Shown here: positions 25,564-34,449 of the stretch, one piece after another
Numbering within the stretch: position 1 is the stretch's first letter
Layout: every line of letters begins with the position of its first letter
From: Bacteroides muris (ex Afrizal et al. 2022)
Lineage (GTDB): Bacteria; Bacteroidota; Bacteroidia; Bacteroidales; Bacteroidaceae
DNA length: 64,000 bases
Reading direction: 5' to 3'
Assembly: GCF_004793475.1 (NCBI RefSeq)
Contig: NZ_SRYZ01000007.1
Location: 54,405 to 118,404, forward strand
The notes under the pieces: generated by a model
The model's database searches: none
What the model saw: only the letters and a program-made list of their open reading frames with translations
What the model was told of the DNA's origin: nothing
Translations under genes and position numbers: made by a program

Positions 25564-28035
25564 ATGCGTTTGTCCGAATTGAATACCGGTGAAAAGGGTG
25601 TAATCGTAAAAGTGCTGGGACACGGTGGTTTCCGCAAACGGATTGTGGAAATGGGATTTATTAAAGGTAAAACAGTGGAGGTCTTGCTGAATGCTCCGTT
25701 ACGTGATCCTATCAAATACAAAGTAATGGGCTATGAGATTTCTCTTCGTCGGCAGGAGGCTGAGATGATAGAGATTATCAGTGAGCAGGAAGCTAAGGAA
25801 CAGGCTGTGCAGCCCGATTATCACGAAGGGTTGGGCGAAAACATGCATTTAGGCGAAGATGAGCTGAAACAACTGGCTCTCGGCAAACGCCGCACCATAA
25901 ATGTGGCTTTGGTGGGAAATCCCAACTGCGGTAAAACTTCTCTTTTCAATATCGCTTCCGGCTCGCACGAGCATGTGGGCAATTACAGTGGCGTTACGGT
26001 AGATGCAAAGGAGGGTTATTTTGACTTCCAGGGTTACCATTTCCGTATTGTCGACCTTCCCGGAACCTATTCCCTCTCGGCCTACTCTCCCGAAGAAATC
26101 TATGTTCGTCGGCACATCATCAATGAAACGCCGGATATCGTCATCAATGTGGTGGATTCTTCCAATCTGGAACGTAATCTCTATCTCACCACCCAGCTGA
26201 TTGACATGAACGTGCGCATGGTGATTGCGCTGAACATGTACGATGAGCTGGAAGCCAGTGGAAACATGCTGGATTATGTAAAGCTCAGCCAGCTGTTCGG
26301 AGTTCCGATGTTGCCTACGGTCAGCCGTAGCGGGAAGGGTATCGAACAGCTGTTCCATGTAATTATCAATATTTACGAAGGCTGCGATTTCCTCGACCAT
26401 AAAGGAAGGATACGTAGCGAGATATTGAATGACCTTCGCAGCTGGCATCAGGAGTATGTTCCCGATCATGACTTCGGTAGCCATAAAGAAGAGGTGGAGC
26501 AGCCGCGCGGCTTTTTCCACCATATCCACATCAATCACGGTCCAGAGTTGGAGCGTAGCATTGAAGAGGTGAAGCGTGTCATCAGTGTCAATGAAAACAT
26601 TCGCCACAAATATTCCACGCGTTTCCTTGCCATCAAGCTGTTGGAGAACGACGAAGACTTGGAAAAGATTGTGGAGGAGCTGCCTAACGGAAATGAAATT
26701 CTTGCCGTCCGCGACCGGGAAGAGTCACGGATTGCCGAGGTGGTGAACGAAGAGAGCGAGCAAGCTATCACTGATGCCAAGTATGGTTTCATAGCCGGTG
26801 CCTTGCGCGAGACCTATGTGGACAATCATCAGGATACGTCGAGGACTACTCAAATCATAGATTCAATCGTTACACACCGCGTGTGGGGCTATCCTATATT
26901 CTTCCTTTTCCTTTATCTGATGTTCGAAGGTACCTTTGTGCTGGGCGACTATCCTATGCAGGGGATTGAATGGCTGGTAGGCGAATTGGGCGATTTGATA
27001 CGCAACAACATGTCCGAAGGACCGCTGAAGGACCTTCTGGTGGATGGCATTGTAGGTGGTGTGGGAGGTGTTATTGTATTCCTGCCGAATATTCTGCTGC
27101 TCTATTTCTTTATTTCCTTGATGGAAGACTCGGGCTATATGGCGCGTGCCGCTTTCATCATGGATAAGATTATGCATAAGATGGGTCTGCATGGAAAGTC
27201 CTTCATCCCGTTGATTATGGGCTTTGGTTGTAATGTTCCCGCTATCATGGCTTCGCGTACCATCGAGAATCGCAAGAGCCGTTTGGTGACGATGCTCATT
27301 AATCCGCTGATGTCATGCAGCGCCCGTCTGCCCATCTATTTATTGCTGACAGGCGCTTTCTTCCCGAACAATGCGAGCTTTGTGCTGTTAGTAATCTATG
27401 CCATTGGCATTCTGTTGGCAGTGGTCATGGCACGTCTTTTCTGCCGCTTTCTGGTGAAAGGGGACGATACGCCGTTTGTCATGGAATTGCCGCCTTATCG
27501 TATGCCAACCTCCAAGGTCATCTTCCGTCATACGTGGGAGAAGGGGGTGCAGTATCTCCACAAGATGGGAGGCATCATTATGGTGGCATCCATTGTTATC
27601 TGGGCATTGGGATATTATCCCAACCACGATGAATATGAAAGTGTGACGGAACAGCAGAAGAATTCCTACATCGGCCGGATTGGTAAAGCCATGGAACCGG
27701 TCATCGAGCCGTTGGGATTCGACTGGAAGCTGGGTATCGGCATCCTCTCCGGCGTGGGTGCCAAGGAACTGGTGGTAAGCACGCTCGGGGTGCTTTATGC
27801 AGACGATGCCGAGGCGGATGCCGTAAGTCTAGGCGAACGCATTCCGATAACGCCTCTGGTGGCTTTCGGATACATGGTGTTTGTGCTGATTTATTTTCCG
27901 TGCATCGCCACATTGGCGGCCATTAAAGGTGAGTCGGGCGGTTGGAAGTGGCCTGTGTTTGCGGGGCTTTATACTACTGCGTTGGCCTGGCTGATGTCTT
28001 TCGCAATTTATCAGATAGGAGGTCTGTTTTTATGA
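25564..28035 (+). CDS. feoB: FeoA-FeoB fusion, ferrous iron transporter
   Basis: 823 residues from the ATG at 25564. Residues 1-75 are a FeoA SH3-like domain (MRLSELNTGEKGVIVKVLGH). After a linker come the FeoB G domain with G1 GNPNCGKTSLFN, G3 DLPGTYSLSAYSPEE and G4-like NMYDE, then the spacer, then the permease core. The core has the Gate motifs CNVPAIMASRTI (GFGCNVPAIMA) and LMSCSARLPIYLLL and a C-terminal second Gate. It imports Fe2+ across the inner membrane with GTP hydrolysis. The FeoA fusion is common in Bacteroidetes. The next gene overlaps it by four bases. Confidence 0.96.
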   Translation: MRLSELNTGEKGVIVKVLGHGGFRKRIVEMGFIKGKTVEVLLNAPLRDPIKYKVMGYEISLRRQEAEMIEIISEQEAKEQAVQPDYHEGLGENMHLGEDELKQLALGKRRTINVALVGNPNCGKTSLFNIASGSHEHVGNYSGVTVDAKEGYFDFQGYHFRIVDLPGTYSLSAYSPEEIYVRRHIINETPDIVINVVDSSNLERNLYLTTQLIDMNVRMVIALNMYDELEASGNMLDYVKLSQLFGVPMLPTVSRSGKGIEQLFHVIINIYEGCDFLDHKGRIRSEILNDLRSWHQEYVPDHDFGSHKEEVEQPRGFFHHIHINHGPELERSIEEVKRVISVNENIRHKYSTRFLAIKLLENDEDLEKIVEELPNGNEILAVRDREESRIAEVVNEESEQAITDAKYGFIAGALRETYVDNHQDTSRTTQIIDSIVTHRVWGYPIFFLFLYLMFEGTFVLGDYPMQGIEWLVGELGDLIRNNMSEGPLKDLLVDGIVGGVGGVIVFLPNILLLYFFISLMEDSGYMARAAFIMDKIMHKMGLHGKSFIPLIMGFGCNVPAIMASRTIENRKSRLVTMLINPLMSCSARLPIYLLLTGAFFPNNASFVLLVIYAIGILLAVVMARLFCRFLVKGDDTPFVMELPPYRMPTSKVIFRHTWEKGVQYLHKMGGIIMVASIVIWALGYYPNHDEYESVTEQQKNSYIGRIGKAMEPVIEPLGFDWKLGIGILSGVGAKELVVSTLGVLYADDAEADAVSLGERIPITPLVAFGYMVFVLIYFPCIATLAAIKGESGGWKWPVFAGLYTTALAWLMSFAIYQIGGLFL

Positions 28036-28250
28036 GGAATAGTTGGCAGGAGTGGGTAGTAGCCCTATTGTTACTGCTCTGCGCTGTGCGGATTGGCATG
28101 AGTATTTATTCTTTTTTTCATCAGGTAAAAGAAAACGGCAATCCGTGTGATGGTTGTGCAAGTGGCTGTGAATTAAAGAATTTGTATGATAAGAAACGTG
28201 CGGAGTGCAGTGGGGTGACGAAAAAAAAGAAAAAAAGTTGCTGTAGATAG
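28032..28250 (+). CDS. Small Cys-rich FeoB-associated membrane protein
   Basis: 72 residues from an ATG overlapping the FeoB stop (ATGA). One transmembrane helix at about 8-30 is followed by CDGCASGCELKNLY and a lysine tract ending KKKKKSCCR, giving six cysteines in the cytoplasmic or periplasmic tail. It resembles the FeoB-associated Cys-rich membrane proteins found after feoB in many anaerobes, possibly a FeoC-like metal or redox sensor. The exact role is inference. Confidence 0.82.
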   Translation: MRNSWQEWVVALLLLLCAVRIGMSIYSFFHQVKENGNPCDGCASGCELKNLYDKKRAECSGVTKKKKKSCCR

Positions 28251-28317
28251 TTGGTGGTTTCAAAAAAAGTGCTACCTTTGCATCCGCAAACAAGAAATAA
28301 AGAACTCTTGTAATGTT

Positions 28318-28389
28318 GGTACCTTGGATGAGTGGCTTAGTCAGCGGTCTGCAAAACCGTGTACGGCAGTTCGAATCTGCCAGGTACCT
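28318..28389 (+). tRNA. tRNA-Cys (GCA)
   Basis: A cloverleaf folds. The acceptor GGTACCT pairs with AGGTACC, with discriminator T. The anticodon stem GCGGT/ACCGT closes loop CTGCAAA (anticodon GCA), and the T-arm contains TTCGAAT. No CCA is encoded. The U73 discriminator is the usual CysRS identity element. An intrinsic terminator follows 13 bases later. Confidence 0.95.
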
Positions 28390-28402
28390 CGATAATAAAA
28401 TC

Positions 28403-28439
28403 CCGAAACTACTTTTTATAAAGTGTTTCGGTTTTTTTT
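28403..28439 (+). terminator. Terminator after tRNA-Cys
   Basis: CCGAAAC pairs with GTTTCGG, with partial pairing inside the loop, followed by eight T. Confidence 0.8.
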
Positions 28440-28485
28440 CGTTATAGGGAATTTTTCCCAGTTCTATTATTGAAGATTGAATAAG

Positions 28486-29022
28486 ATGAAAAAAGTAGGA
28501 TTTTTGATTTTCTGTCTGTTTGCTATGTGCAGTATGGCAGGCAAGGCGCAGGATGTGGTGGCGGACAGTACCGGCTACATCGTTAAGGTAGGGGAGATGG
28601 CTCCTGATTTTACAGTGAAGTTGACGGATGGGAAAAGCATTACCCTTTCGGAACTTCGTGGGAAGGTGGTCATGTTGCAGTTTACTGCAAGCTGGTGTGG
28701 GGTATGCCGTAAGGAGATGCCTTTCATAGAGAAGGATATTTGGCTGAAGCATAAGTCGAATCCGGATTTTATGCTGATTGGCATCGACCGTGACGAGCCG
28801 TTGGAGAAAGTGATTGCTTTTGGTAAGTCAACCGGAGTGACCTATCCTTTGGGTCTGGACCCGGGAGCGGATATATTTGCGAAGTATGCGCTCCGCAAGG
28901 CAGGTATCACACGCAATGTCCTGATTGATAAGGAAGGGCGTATTGTGAAGCTGACACGTCTGTATAACCCTGAAGAATTTGCTTCTCTGGTGAAGGAGAT
29001 TGACGGAATGCTTTCTGAATAG
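28486..29022 (+). CDS. TlpA/ResA-like thioredoxin-fold protein
   Basis: 178 residues from the ATG at 28486 (MKKVGFLIFCLFAMCSMAGKAQ, signal peptide). The AhpC/TSA-Redoxin domain has the active site WCGVC (Cys71, Cys74) in QFTASWCGVCRKEMPF, and GITRNVLIDKEGRIV carries the cis-Pro-side strand. It is probably a periplasmic thiol-disulfide oxidoreductase, for example in cytochrome or disulfide maturation. A TTG nine bases earlier is a less likely start. It ends just before a strong bidirectional terminator. Confidence 0.87.
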   Translation: MKKVGFLIFCLFAMCSMAGKAQDVVADSTGYIVKVGEMAPDFTVKLTDGKSITLSELRGKVVMLQFTASWCGVCRKEMPFIEKDIWLKHKSNPDFMLIGIDRDEPLEKVIAFGKSTGVTYPLGLDPGADIFAKYALRKAGITRNVLIDKEGRIVKLTRLYNPEEFASLVKEIDGMLSE

Positions 29023-29047
29023 TAGGAATAGGCAAGATGTAAAAAAG

Positions 29048-29090
29048 GAAGTGCCCCTAAAAGTTAGACAAAAACTTTTAGGGGCACTTC
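29048..29090. terminator. Bidirectional terminator between the TlpA-like and methyltransferase genes
   Basis: A perfect 18-bp stem, GAAGTGCCCCTAAAAGTT with AACTTTTAGGGGCACTTC, has a 7-base loop. An A-run before it and T-rich sequence after it allow use by both converging genes. Confidence 0.85.
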
Positions 29091-29094
29091 ACTT

Positions 29095-29832
29095 TTATGC
29101 TTGTCGGGATAATTTGGCAAGATAGTCATAATGTGTACCCTCTTTCACTAGTTCTGCTTTGAAGCCGTTTTCAGCAGCGTAGAGACTCAAGGTCTGGAAG
29201 TCTATGTAGAGCCAGTCGAAAGAGTTGCCTTTGACATTCTTGTATTGCATCTGGAAGTCTACCTCTCCGTAGTAATCACTGGCAAGGTCGATAACAATAC
29301 TGCCATCTTCCTCTTCGAACAGATAGCTCAGGTTGCTGGAATCCATTAAAACACAGCCTCCAGGCCGGAGCAGCAGCTTCATCTTCCGGAAAAAAACAGG
29401 CAGGTTTTCCAACTTTCCGATAATGCCGGAACCGTTCATCAGCATCAGGATAGTATCGTATTCATCGACAAACAGTTCATTAAACAGATTGGTTTGTGAC
29501 ACGCTACGCACACCCCGCTGCTTCATTACTTCCACGGAAAGCGGGGAAATGTCAATGGCATGGACCTCTTTTCCGGCTTCTTGCAGGGCAAGGCTGTGGC
29601 AACCGCTGCCGGCACCCACATCCAGAATCCTTCCGGTTGCCATTTCCAGAGCTGTACGCTCCAGCAAGGGCATTTGCTTTTCTGTGCGGAACAGTTCTTC
29701 GACGGGAATTTCGTCCTCATCGAATTGTGAAGAGAACACGCGTAGGCGGTCGGCTTTATGCCGTTTGAAGTAATCGGCTATGGCTGCGCCCATCGGGTCC
29801 TTGTCGGCAGGCAATAAGGTTGTATTTATCAT
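29095..29832 (-). CDS. Class I SAM-dependent methyltransferase
   Basis: 245 residues. The SAM-binding motif I ILDVGAGSGCHSLAL is at about 69-83, with acidic VHAIDISPLSVEVMKQRG after it (motif II) and LMLMNGSGIIGKLENLPVFF as the post-motif region. The acceptor is unknown; the C-terminal EGTHYDYLAKLSRQA is not diagnostic. It is the last gene of a three-gene minus-strand unit, its ATG overlapping the stop of the 61-residue basic protein by ATGA. Confidence 0.85.
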   Translation of the reverse strand: MINTTLLPADKDPMGAAIADYFKRHKADRLRVFSSQFDEDEIPVEELFRTEKQMPLLERTALEMATGRILDVGAGSGCHSLALQEAGKEVHAIDISPLSVEVMKQRGVRSVSQTNLFNELFVDEYDTILMLMNGSGIIGKLENLPVFFRKMKLLLRPGGCVLMDSSNLSYLFEEEDGSIVIDLASDYYGEVDFQMQYKNVKGNSFDWLYIDFQTLSLYAAENGFKAELVKEGTHYDYLAKLSRQA

Positions 29833-30014
29833 TTCTTATGTCTGTTAGCGCGTTTGCGGCGGATTTCTGCTTTCATTTTGGCTGAGGCGGAACCGTGTTG
29901 CCCGGTAATGTAGGTTTTCTTCTTGGCTTTGGTTTTTATCTTGTTTTCTTCTTTAGGTTTGTCCTTTTTGCCTTTGAAGACAATACCACCCATCATCGCT
30001 TCTTCTATACTCAT
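29829..30014 (-). CDS. Small lysine-rich protein, unknown function
   Basis: 61 residues from the ATG at 30014, MSIEEAMMGGIVFKGKKDKP then a very basic tail (KIKTKAKKKTYITGQHGSAS, RRKRANRHKK). The charge suggests nucleic-acid or ribosome contact, but no family is recognised. It is translationally coupled to the methyltransferase downstream (ATGA) and lies 29 bases after the VOC gene. A longer start at 30047 would overlap the VOC stop. Confidence 0.65.
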   Translation of the reverse strand: MSIEEAMMGGIVFKGKKDKPKEENKIKTKAKKKTYITGQHGSASAKMKAEIRRKRANRHKK

Positions 30015-30043
30015 ATATTTCCTTGTTTTAGTGATGTAAAATA

Positions 30044-30421
30044 TCATTTTTCCGGCAGTACTTCAATCCAATAGTCATCCGGGTCATTGATAAAGTACAG
30101 TCCCATTGCTGTGTTTTCGAAGCATATCCATCCGTTTTCCTTATGATATTGGCGTATGGCGTCGTAATTGCCGGATACGCGGAAGCAGAGGTGGCTTTCG
30201 TTCTCTCCTAATTCGTAGGCTTGTGGGTGGTCCTTCAAGCAGGTCAGTTCCAGCAGGAAGCCAGTGCTTCCGTCGGTCAGATAGACTAGGGTGAAAGAGC
30301 CGTCGGACGACTCTTTCCTATGATGTTCTTTCAGTCCCAGTGCCTTTTCGTAGAATGCGATGCTACGTTCCAGGTTGGTGACATTGATATTAAAATGATC
30401 GAATTTACTTTTTATTTCCAT
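30044..30421 (-). CDS. VOC-family protein (glyoxalase I-like)
   Basis: 125 residues with paired beta-alpha-beta-beta-beta modules. The first begins FDHFNINVTNLERSIAFYEK and the second SHLCFRVSGNYDAIRQYHKE, ending DPDDYWIEVLPEK. Metal-ligand positions (H9-like, E of LLELTC, H of SHLCF, E of IEV) are present as in lactoylglutathione lyase. The short form fits a methylglyoxal-detoxifying or related VOC enzyme; the substrate is not certain. It is the first gene of the unit with the basic protein and methyltransferase. Confidence 0.85.
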   Translation of the reverse strand: MEIKSKFDHFNINVTNLERSIAFYEKALGLKEHHRKESSDGSFTLVYLTDGSTGFLLELTCLKDHPQAYELGENESHLCFRVSGNYDAIRQYHKENGWICFENTAMGLYFINDPDDYWIEVLPEK

Positions 30422-30470
30422 TTGTTTATTTCAGATTTGGTTATTTGCAATTTACAGTCTGCATATGCGG

Positions 30471-31616
30471 TCATTTGACCATTGTTTTCAGAATTTCGCC
30501 TACATACGTGCGTGGCATACCTTCCATCGTTGCGGGTGAGGGCAGCTTCTTACATTCCAGAATGACCGTAGGCTCTGTCTGTCCCGTGGGATAGAAACGG
30601 ATGGTATAGCTTTCTGCTTTTTCCATTTGTTCATACGGCTGGTCGGGCGACAGTATGCTGAATATAACCGGTTTGCCGTTGACTTTACCCAAAGAACCTC
30701 CGGAGTTTGCTGTCATCATGGTCATGTTGAAAGGCTCTTGGCCGATGACGATAACTAATTTGCCTGCTCCGGTCTGGATGGCATCGGCTGACAATTGCTC
30801 GGGGGCTATGGTCTTGTATTCTTGCTGCCGGCTCTTTTGGGCAGGAACCGGTGAGGCAGATTTCTTGACTTGGGAAACTTCGATGGCTTGGGCGTTTTCC
30901 ACGATGTCTTCGGATACTTTTTCAGCAGCCTGGGCAGGTTCTACGGTAACTTGTTTCTTCGGGGTGATTACCGTCGGACCGGAATTGACGACAGCCTTCA
31001 CCTCTTTCTTTTCTTCCTTCTTTTCTTCTACCGGAGCTTTGGCAGTGGTGGCGCTCAATGCTTCTGCTGCTCCCAGGCAAAGGTCATCAACGAAGTCTAC
31101 GGTTTTTCTGCGCCACTTGGCAAGTCCGCGTACCAGTTTGGTTCTTGTCTTGTTCAAGGCATATTTGTCTACAATCCACTCCTCGGCGGTATATTTTTCT
31201 TTTCCTTCGCGGTAGTTAAACCGTATCTTCTCTACTTCGAGCACGCTCTTTTCGGGTTGGCAGGTCACAGTTAGCTGGTAAAGGATTTTGGTACGGTCTA
31301 ATGACAGAGCCGTAGAACTGAATACAATCCATTCATCTCCGATACCTACAATCTGTCCTTTCTCTTTGTCTGAGAATACTATGCGGCTGGTATTTTCATT
31401 CTTTTTCAGACGGGCATCCATCCAGCCGAGCAGACGTTCGTAGATTTCATCCTGAGACATGCCGGGGATGCTGAATTCTTTGGCGAATACCACTTTGCCG
31501 TCCACCTCGGGAATGGCACCGGCCAGATATTTACTGTCGTCCCTATCCTGTGCCTGCAGCATGGCCGGCAGACAAAGGCAAAACAGTGTAAAAAGAAGTT
31601 GTGTTAAATTTTTCAT
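30471..31616 (-). CDS. DUF4468 domain protein, secreted
   Basis: 381 residues with a signal peptide (MKNLTQLLFTLFCLCLPAMLQAQ). Residues about 30-180 match the DUF4468 TBP-like fold (VVFAKEFSIPGMSQDEIYER; RFNYREGKEKYTAEEWIVDK). A Lys/Glu/Ala/Val-rich linker follows (about 195-265, EEKKEEKKEVKAVV), then a second beta-rich domain to the end. It is probably periplasmic and its function is unknown. It has no close operon partner; the MBL hydrolase ends 40 bases upstream. Confidence 0.8.
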   Translation of the reverse strand: MKNLTQLLFTLFCLCLPAMLQAQDRDDSKYLAGAIPEVDGKVVFAKEFSIPGMSQDEIYERLLGWMDARLKKNENTSRIVFSDKEKGQIVGIGDEWIVFSSTALSLDRTKILYQLTVTCQPEKSVLEVEKIRFNYREGKEKYTAEEWIVDKYALNKTRTKLVRGLAKWRRKTVDFVDDLCLGAAEALSATTAKAPVEEKKEEKKEVKAVVNSGPTVITPKKQVTVEPAQAAEKVSEDIVENAQAIEVSQVKKSASPVPAQKSRQQEYKTIAPEQLSADAIQTGAGKLVIVIGQEPFNMTMMTANSGGSLGKVNGKPVIFSILSPDQPYEQMEKAESYTIRFYPTGQTEPTVILECKKLPSPATMEGMPRTYVGEILKTMVK

Positions 31617-31655
31617 AATAGTATGTGTTTTAATTATTAATTTACGAGTTACGGG

Positions 31656-32390
31656 CTAAAAGTTGGGGAGTTCGAAACTTTCACCACGGTGTGCAATGCT
31701 CAGAAAGCGGCATCCCTTGCTCTCGGCAAACTGCTGGAAGGCGTTGCCTCCTTGATAATCTTCGCCGAAGTGCATCGGTACAAATATAGTGATTTTTATT
31801 CGTTCCACGAATTGTTTTGCACCACGCATATAATCTTTTCCGATACGGCTGTCCACCGGAAACATGGCTACATCTATGGCAGGTACAGTTTGCAGCAGAT
31901 TTTTCACTTCGGCCAGAAAGTCACCTTCGGCTTTGCGTATTTCCTGCGGAGTAGATTCCTCGCTCCAGTGCCAGTTGTTCAGGTCACCGGCATGAAACAG
32001 CCGCCTTCCCTGCAGATTTATCAGGAAGGAAATACCCACATCGGTAGAACCGAAGGCTTGGATACGGATATGTTCGTCTTCGTAGGTGTCGCCCTTATTG
32101 ATGTAGGTGGCATCTTCTGCTGAGGCGCGGCGGTGCTTTAGGATGTCTTTGGAGAATATGTAGCGGATGTCGGGTCGTAGCTTTTTCCATGAAAGAACTT
32201 CGCGATTGAAGTGGTCGGGATGGAAATGTGAGCATAGTACGTAGAGTACGCCCGGCTTTTCCAAAAGGTAGTCGTGCACGATACCTTTATTGAAAACCTC
32301 TTCCGAGGAATCTTTATAGTAATCGATAATGACCGTCACTCCGTCCGCTTCAATCGCGAAGCCGCTATGGTAGATGTAATCAAGTTTCAT
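31656..32390 (-). CDS. MBL-fold metallo-hydrolase (UlaG-like)
   Basis: 244 residues. The zinc-binding HxHxD motif is SHFHPDHFN, followed by FHAGDLNNW and PMHFGEDYQGG supplying later metal ligands. The N-terminus LDYIYHSGFAIEADGVTVII is typical of the UlaG/RomA branch of beta-lactamase-fold hydrolases. Probably cytoplasmic (no signal peptide); the substrate is unknown. The following 80 bases lead into a pirin remnant on the same strand. Confidence 0.85.
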   Translation of the reverse strand: MKLDYIYHSGFAIEADGVTVIIDYYKDSSEEVFNKGIVHDYLLEKPGVLYVLCSHFHPDHFNREVLSWKKLRPDIRYIFSKDILKHRRASAEDATYINKGDTYEDEHIRIQAFGSTDVGISFLINLQGRRLFHAGDLNNWHWSEESTPQEIRKAEGDFLAEVKNLLQTVPAIDVAMFPVDSRIGKDYMRGAKQFVERIKITIFVPMHFGEDYQGGNAFQQFAESKGCRFLSIAHRGESFELPNF

Positions 32391-32472
32391 TTACGGATTG
32401 AATTATAGCGCAATATTACAAAAAACGCTACACAAACTTCCGGTTTAAGCTGTTATTTTATGCAAAAGCACG

Positions 32473-32650
32473 CTACATCAGTACTTCTATGAAGAGAATG
32501 TGAGTGTCTTTCAATCTTTCCAGTTCAAAACTGCTGGTCTCGTATACCCCCATTCCGTCACGACATGAGAGTATTGCGCCGTCCGCTTTGCCTTTATCTT
32601 CCATTACGAAAATGTATACACCGGGATGCAATCAGTGCATGTGGTAGTCA
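32473..32650 (-). pseudogene. Pirin-family C-terminal remnant
   Basis: The minus strand reads HPGVYIFVMEDKGKADGAIL, then SCRDGMGVYETSSFELERLK, then DTHILFIEVLM and TAG. This is the C-terminal cupin of a YhhW-like pirin (typical family text is VYVFVIEG...RRDGLGIWET). An in-frame TGA lies just upstream of it, and the N-terminal metal-binding cupin is absent. It is a truncated, non-coding relic in the gap before the FadL-like gene. Confidence 0.7.
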
Positions 32651-32771
32651 ATCTTCTATATAAAGACAATTGTTTCCATTTGTTTCATTAGAAACTATTT
32701 GATGTTTCAATGAAAGTATTATATTAGGATAACTTTATGCACAAAATACTTTTTTATGTGCAATATTGTTG

Positions 32772-32779
32772 TACCTTTG
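32772..32779 (+). promoter_or_regulatory. -7 promoter element of the FadL-like porin
   Basis: TACCTTTG, 28 bases before the ATG at 32808. There is no clear TTTG at -33. Confidence 0.5.
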
Positions 32780-32807
32780 CGCCCGAAAACAATTAAAAAA
32801 GATTTAG

Positions 32808-34265
32808 ATGAGAAAATTTTCGTTGATTAGCATTGCGATGCTAATCGTTTCAACTACAACTTTTGCAGGAGATTATTTGACTAATACAAATCAGAATGCT
32901 GCTTTCTTGCGTATGATTGCACGTGGTGCTTCCATTGATGTTGACGGCGTTTACAGTAATCCTGCCGGTTTGGCATTTCTTCCCAAAGATGGCTTTCAGG
33001 TGGCCCTTACCATTCAAAGTGCTTATCAGACGCGTGACATTGCTGCAACCAGTCCCTTATGGACTATGGATGGGCAGAATACTACCCGCTATTATGAAGG
33101 AAAGGCTTCCGCTCCTGTCATCCCTTCCATACATGCTGTATATAAGAAAGGCGACTGGGCATTCTCTGGTAGCTTTGCTGTGGTAGGCGGCGGTGGAAAA
33201 GCCTCTTTCAACCGGGGATTGCCGATGTTTGATGCTGCAGCTATCGGACTCGTGACAAAAGAAACGGAAGCACTGGCTACAAACTTCGGTTATGCTGTGA
33301 CTCCGGACAAATATACCATTAATTCTGCTATGGAAGGCCGTCAGTTTATCTATGGTTTCCAGTTGGGATTAAGCTATAAGATAAATGAACACTTTGCTGT
33401 GTTTGCTGGTGCGCGCATGAATTATTTTACTGGTGGTTACAAGGGTTTCCTCAATGTGGGGCTGAATAATGGTGTGGCCGAGCAGATAGGCGGTGCCATT
33501 GTACAGAAATTGATGCAGGCAGGACTTACCCAAGAGCAGGCAATGGCAAAGGCTGCGGAAATATCAGCTCCTATGATGCAAAAGCTGGATGACTCGAAGA
33601 TTGAGTTGGATTGTGACCAAACCGGTTGGGGACTGACCCCTATTATCGGAGTGGATGCCAAGTTCGGCAAGCTGAATCTGGCTGCGAAATATGAGTTCAA
33701 GGCAAACATGAACATTGAGAATGATACGCACGAATTAACCTATCCGTCGGGAGCCAAAGCTTATATGGCTCCTTTTGTGAACGGCGTGAATACACCGAGC
33801 GATATTCCCTCTATGTTGTCGATGGCTGCAGGCTATGAGATTCTTCCTTCTCTGCGTGCTTCGGTAGAGTATCATTTCTTTGACGACAAGAATGCCGGTA
33901 TGGCAGATGGCAAACAGAAGGCATTGACGCACGGTACGCACGAGTATTTGATTGGTGCGGAGTGGGATATTAACAAATTGCTTACAATCAGTGGAGGTTA
34001 TCAGAAGACTGATTACGGATTGAGTGATGACTTCCAGTCGGATACCAGCTTCTCTTGTGATTCTTATTCAGTAGGTTTCGGTGGTCGCATCAACCTTAGC
34101 AAAGCGTTGAGCCTGGATGTGGCGTACTTCTGGACTACTTACAGCGATTATACAAAGAATAATCCTCGTGGTCTTGCAAGTGGCAATACTGCAAATGTGG
34201 TAGACAAGGATGTGTATAGCCGTACCAACAAGGTATTTGGTGTCAGTGTAAACTATAAGTTCTGA
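32808..34265 (+). CDS. FadL/OmpP1-family outer-membrane transporter
   Basis: 485 residues with a signal peptide (MRKFSLISIAMLIVSTTTFAG). The N-terminal hatch region has the family text NAAFLRMIARGASIDVDGVYSNPAGLAFL (NPAG signature), and repeated amphipathic beta strands end with a C-terminal aromatic (VSVNYKF). FadL proteins take up long-chain fatty acids or other hydrophobic molecules through the outer membrane; the ligand here is unknown. It is monocistronic with a terminator 26 bases after the stop. Confidence 0.9.
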   Translation: MRKFSLISIAMLIVSTTTFAGDYLTNTNQNAAFLRMIARGASIDVDGVYSNPAGLAFLPKDGFQVALTIQSAYQTRDIAATSPLWTMDGQNTTRYYEGKASAPVIPSIHAVYKKGDWAFSGSFAVVGGGGKASFNRGLPMFDAAAIGLVTKETEALATNFGYAVTPDKYTINSAMEGRQFIYGFQLGLSYKINEHFAVFAGARMNYFTGGYKGFLNVGLNNGVAEQIGGAIVQKLMQAGLTQEQAMAKAAEISAPMMQKLDDSKIELDCDQTGWGLTPIIGVDAKFGKLNLAAKYEFKANMNIENDTHELTYPSGAKAYMAPFVNGVNTPSDIPSMLSMAAGYEILPSLRASVEYHFFDDKNAGMADGKQKALTHGTHEYLIGAEWDINKLLTISGGYQKTDYGLSDDFQSDTSFSCDSYSVGFGGRINLSKALSLDVAYFWTTYSDYTKNNPRGLASGNTANVVDKDVYSRTNKVFGVSVNYKF

Positions 34266-34290
34266 TTTCACAATCCTACCTTTATATATT

Positions 34291-34327
34291 AAGAAGCCGT
34301 CTCAAATGTCGATTTGAGGCGGCTTCT
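34291..34327 (+). terminator. Terminator of the FadL-like gene
   Basis: AAGAAGCCGTCTCAAAT pairs with ATTTGAGGCGGCTTCT around GTCG, followed by CTTTTT. Confidence 0.85.
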
Positions 34328-34341
34328 CTTTTTATATTGGA

Positions 34342-34449
34342 TTAGAAAGAATACTGTACAAGCAGGTTCATACGGTTGGCATGGTTGGTGGAATTGTCGA
34401 AGTTGGCGCGCCAGCCACGCAGATATTCAGCGCCTATCTGCATGTTCGG
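34342..34449 (-). pseudogene. C-terminal remnant of an outer-membrane beta-barrel protein
   Basis: The minus strand reads NMQIGAEYLRGWRANFDNST then NHANRMNLLVQYSF and a stop. The final strand ending in Phe is the BAM-recognition signature of a barrel. A stop codon lies only three residues upstream of this stretch, so only the last strand pair of a porin-like gene survives. It is non-functional. Confidence 0.65.
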
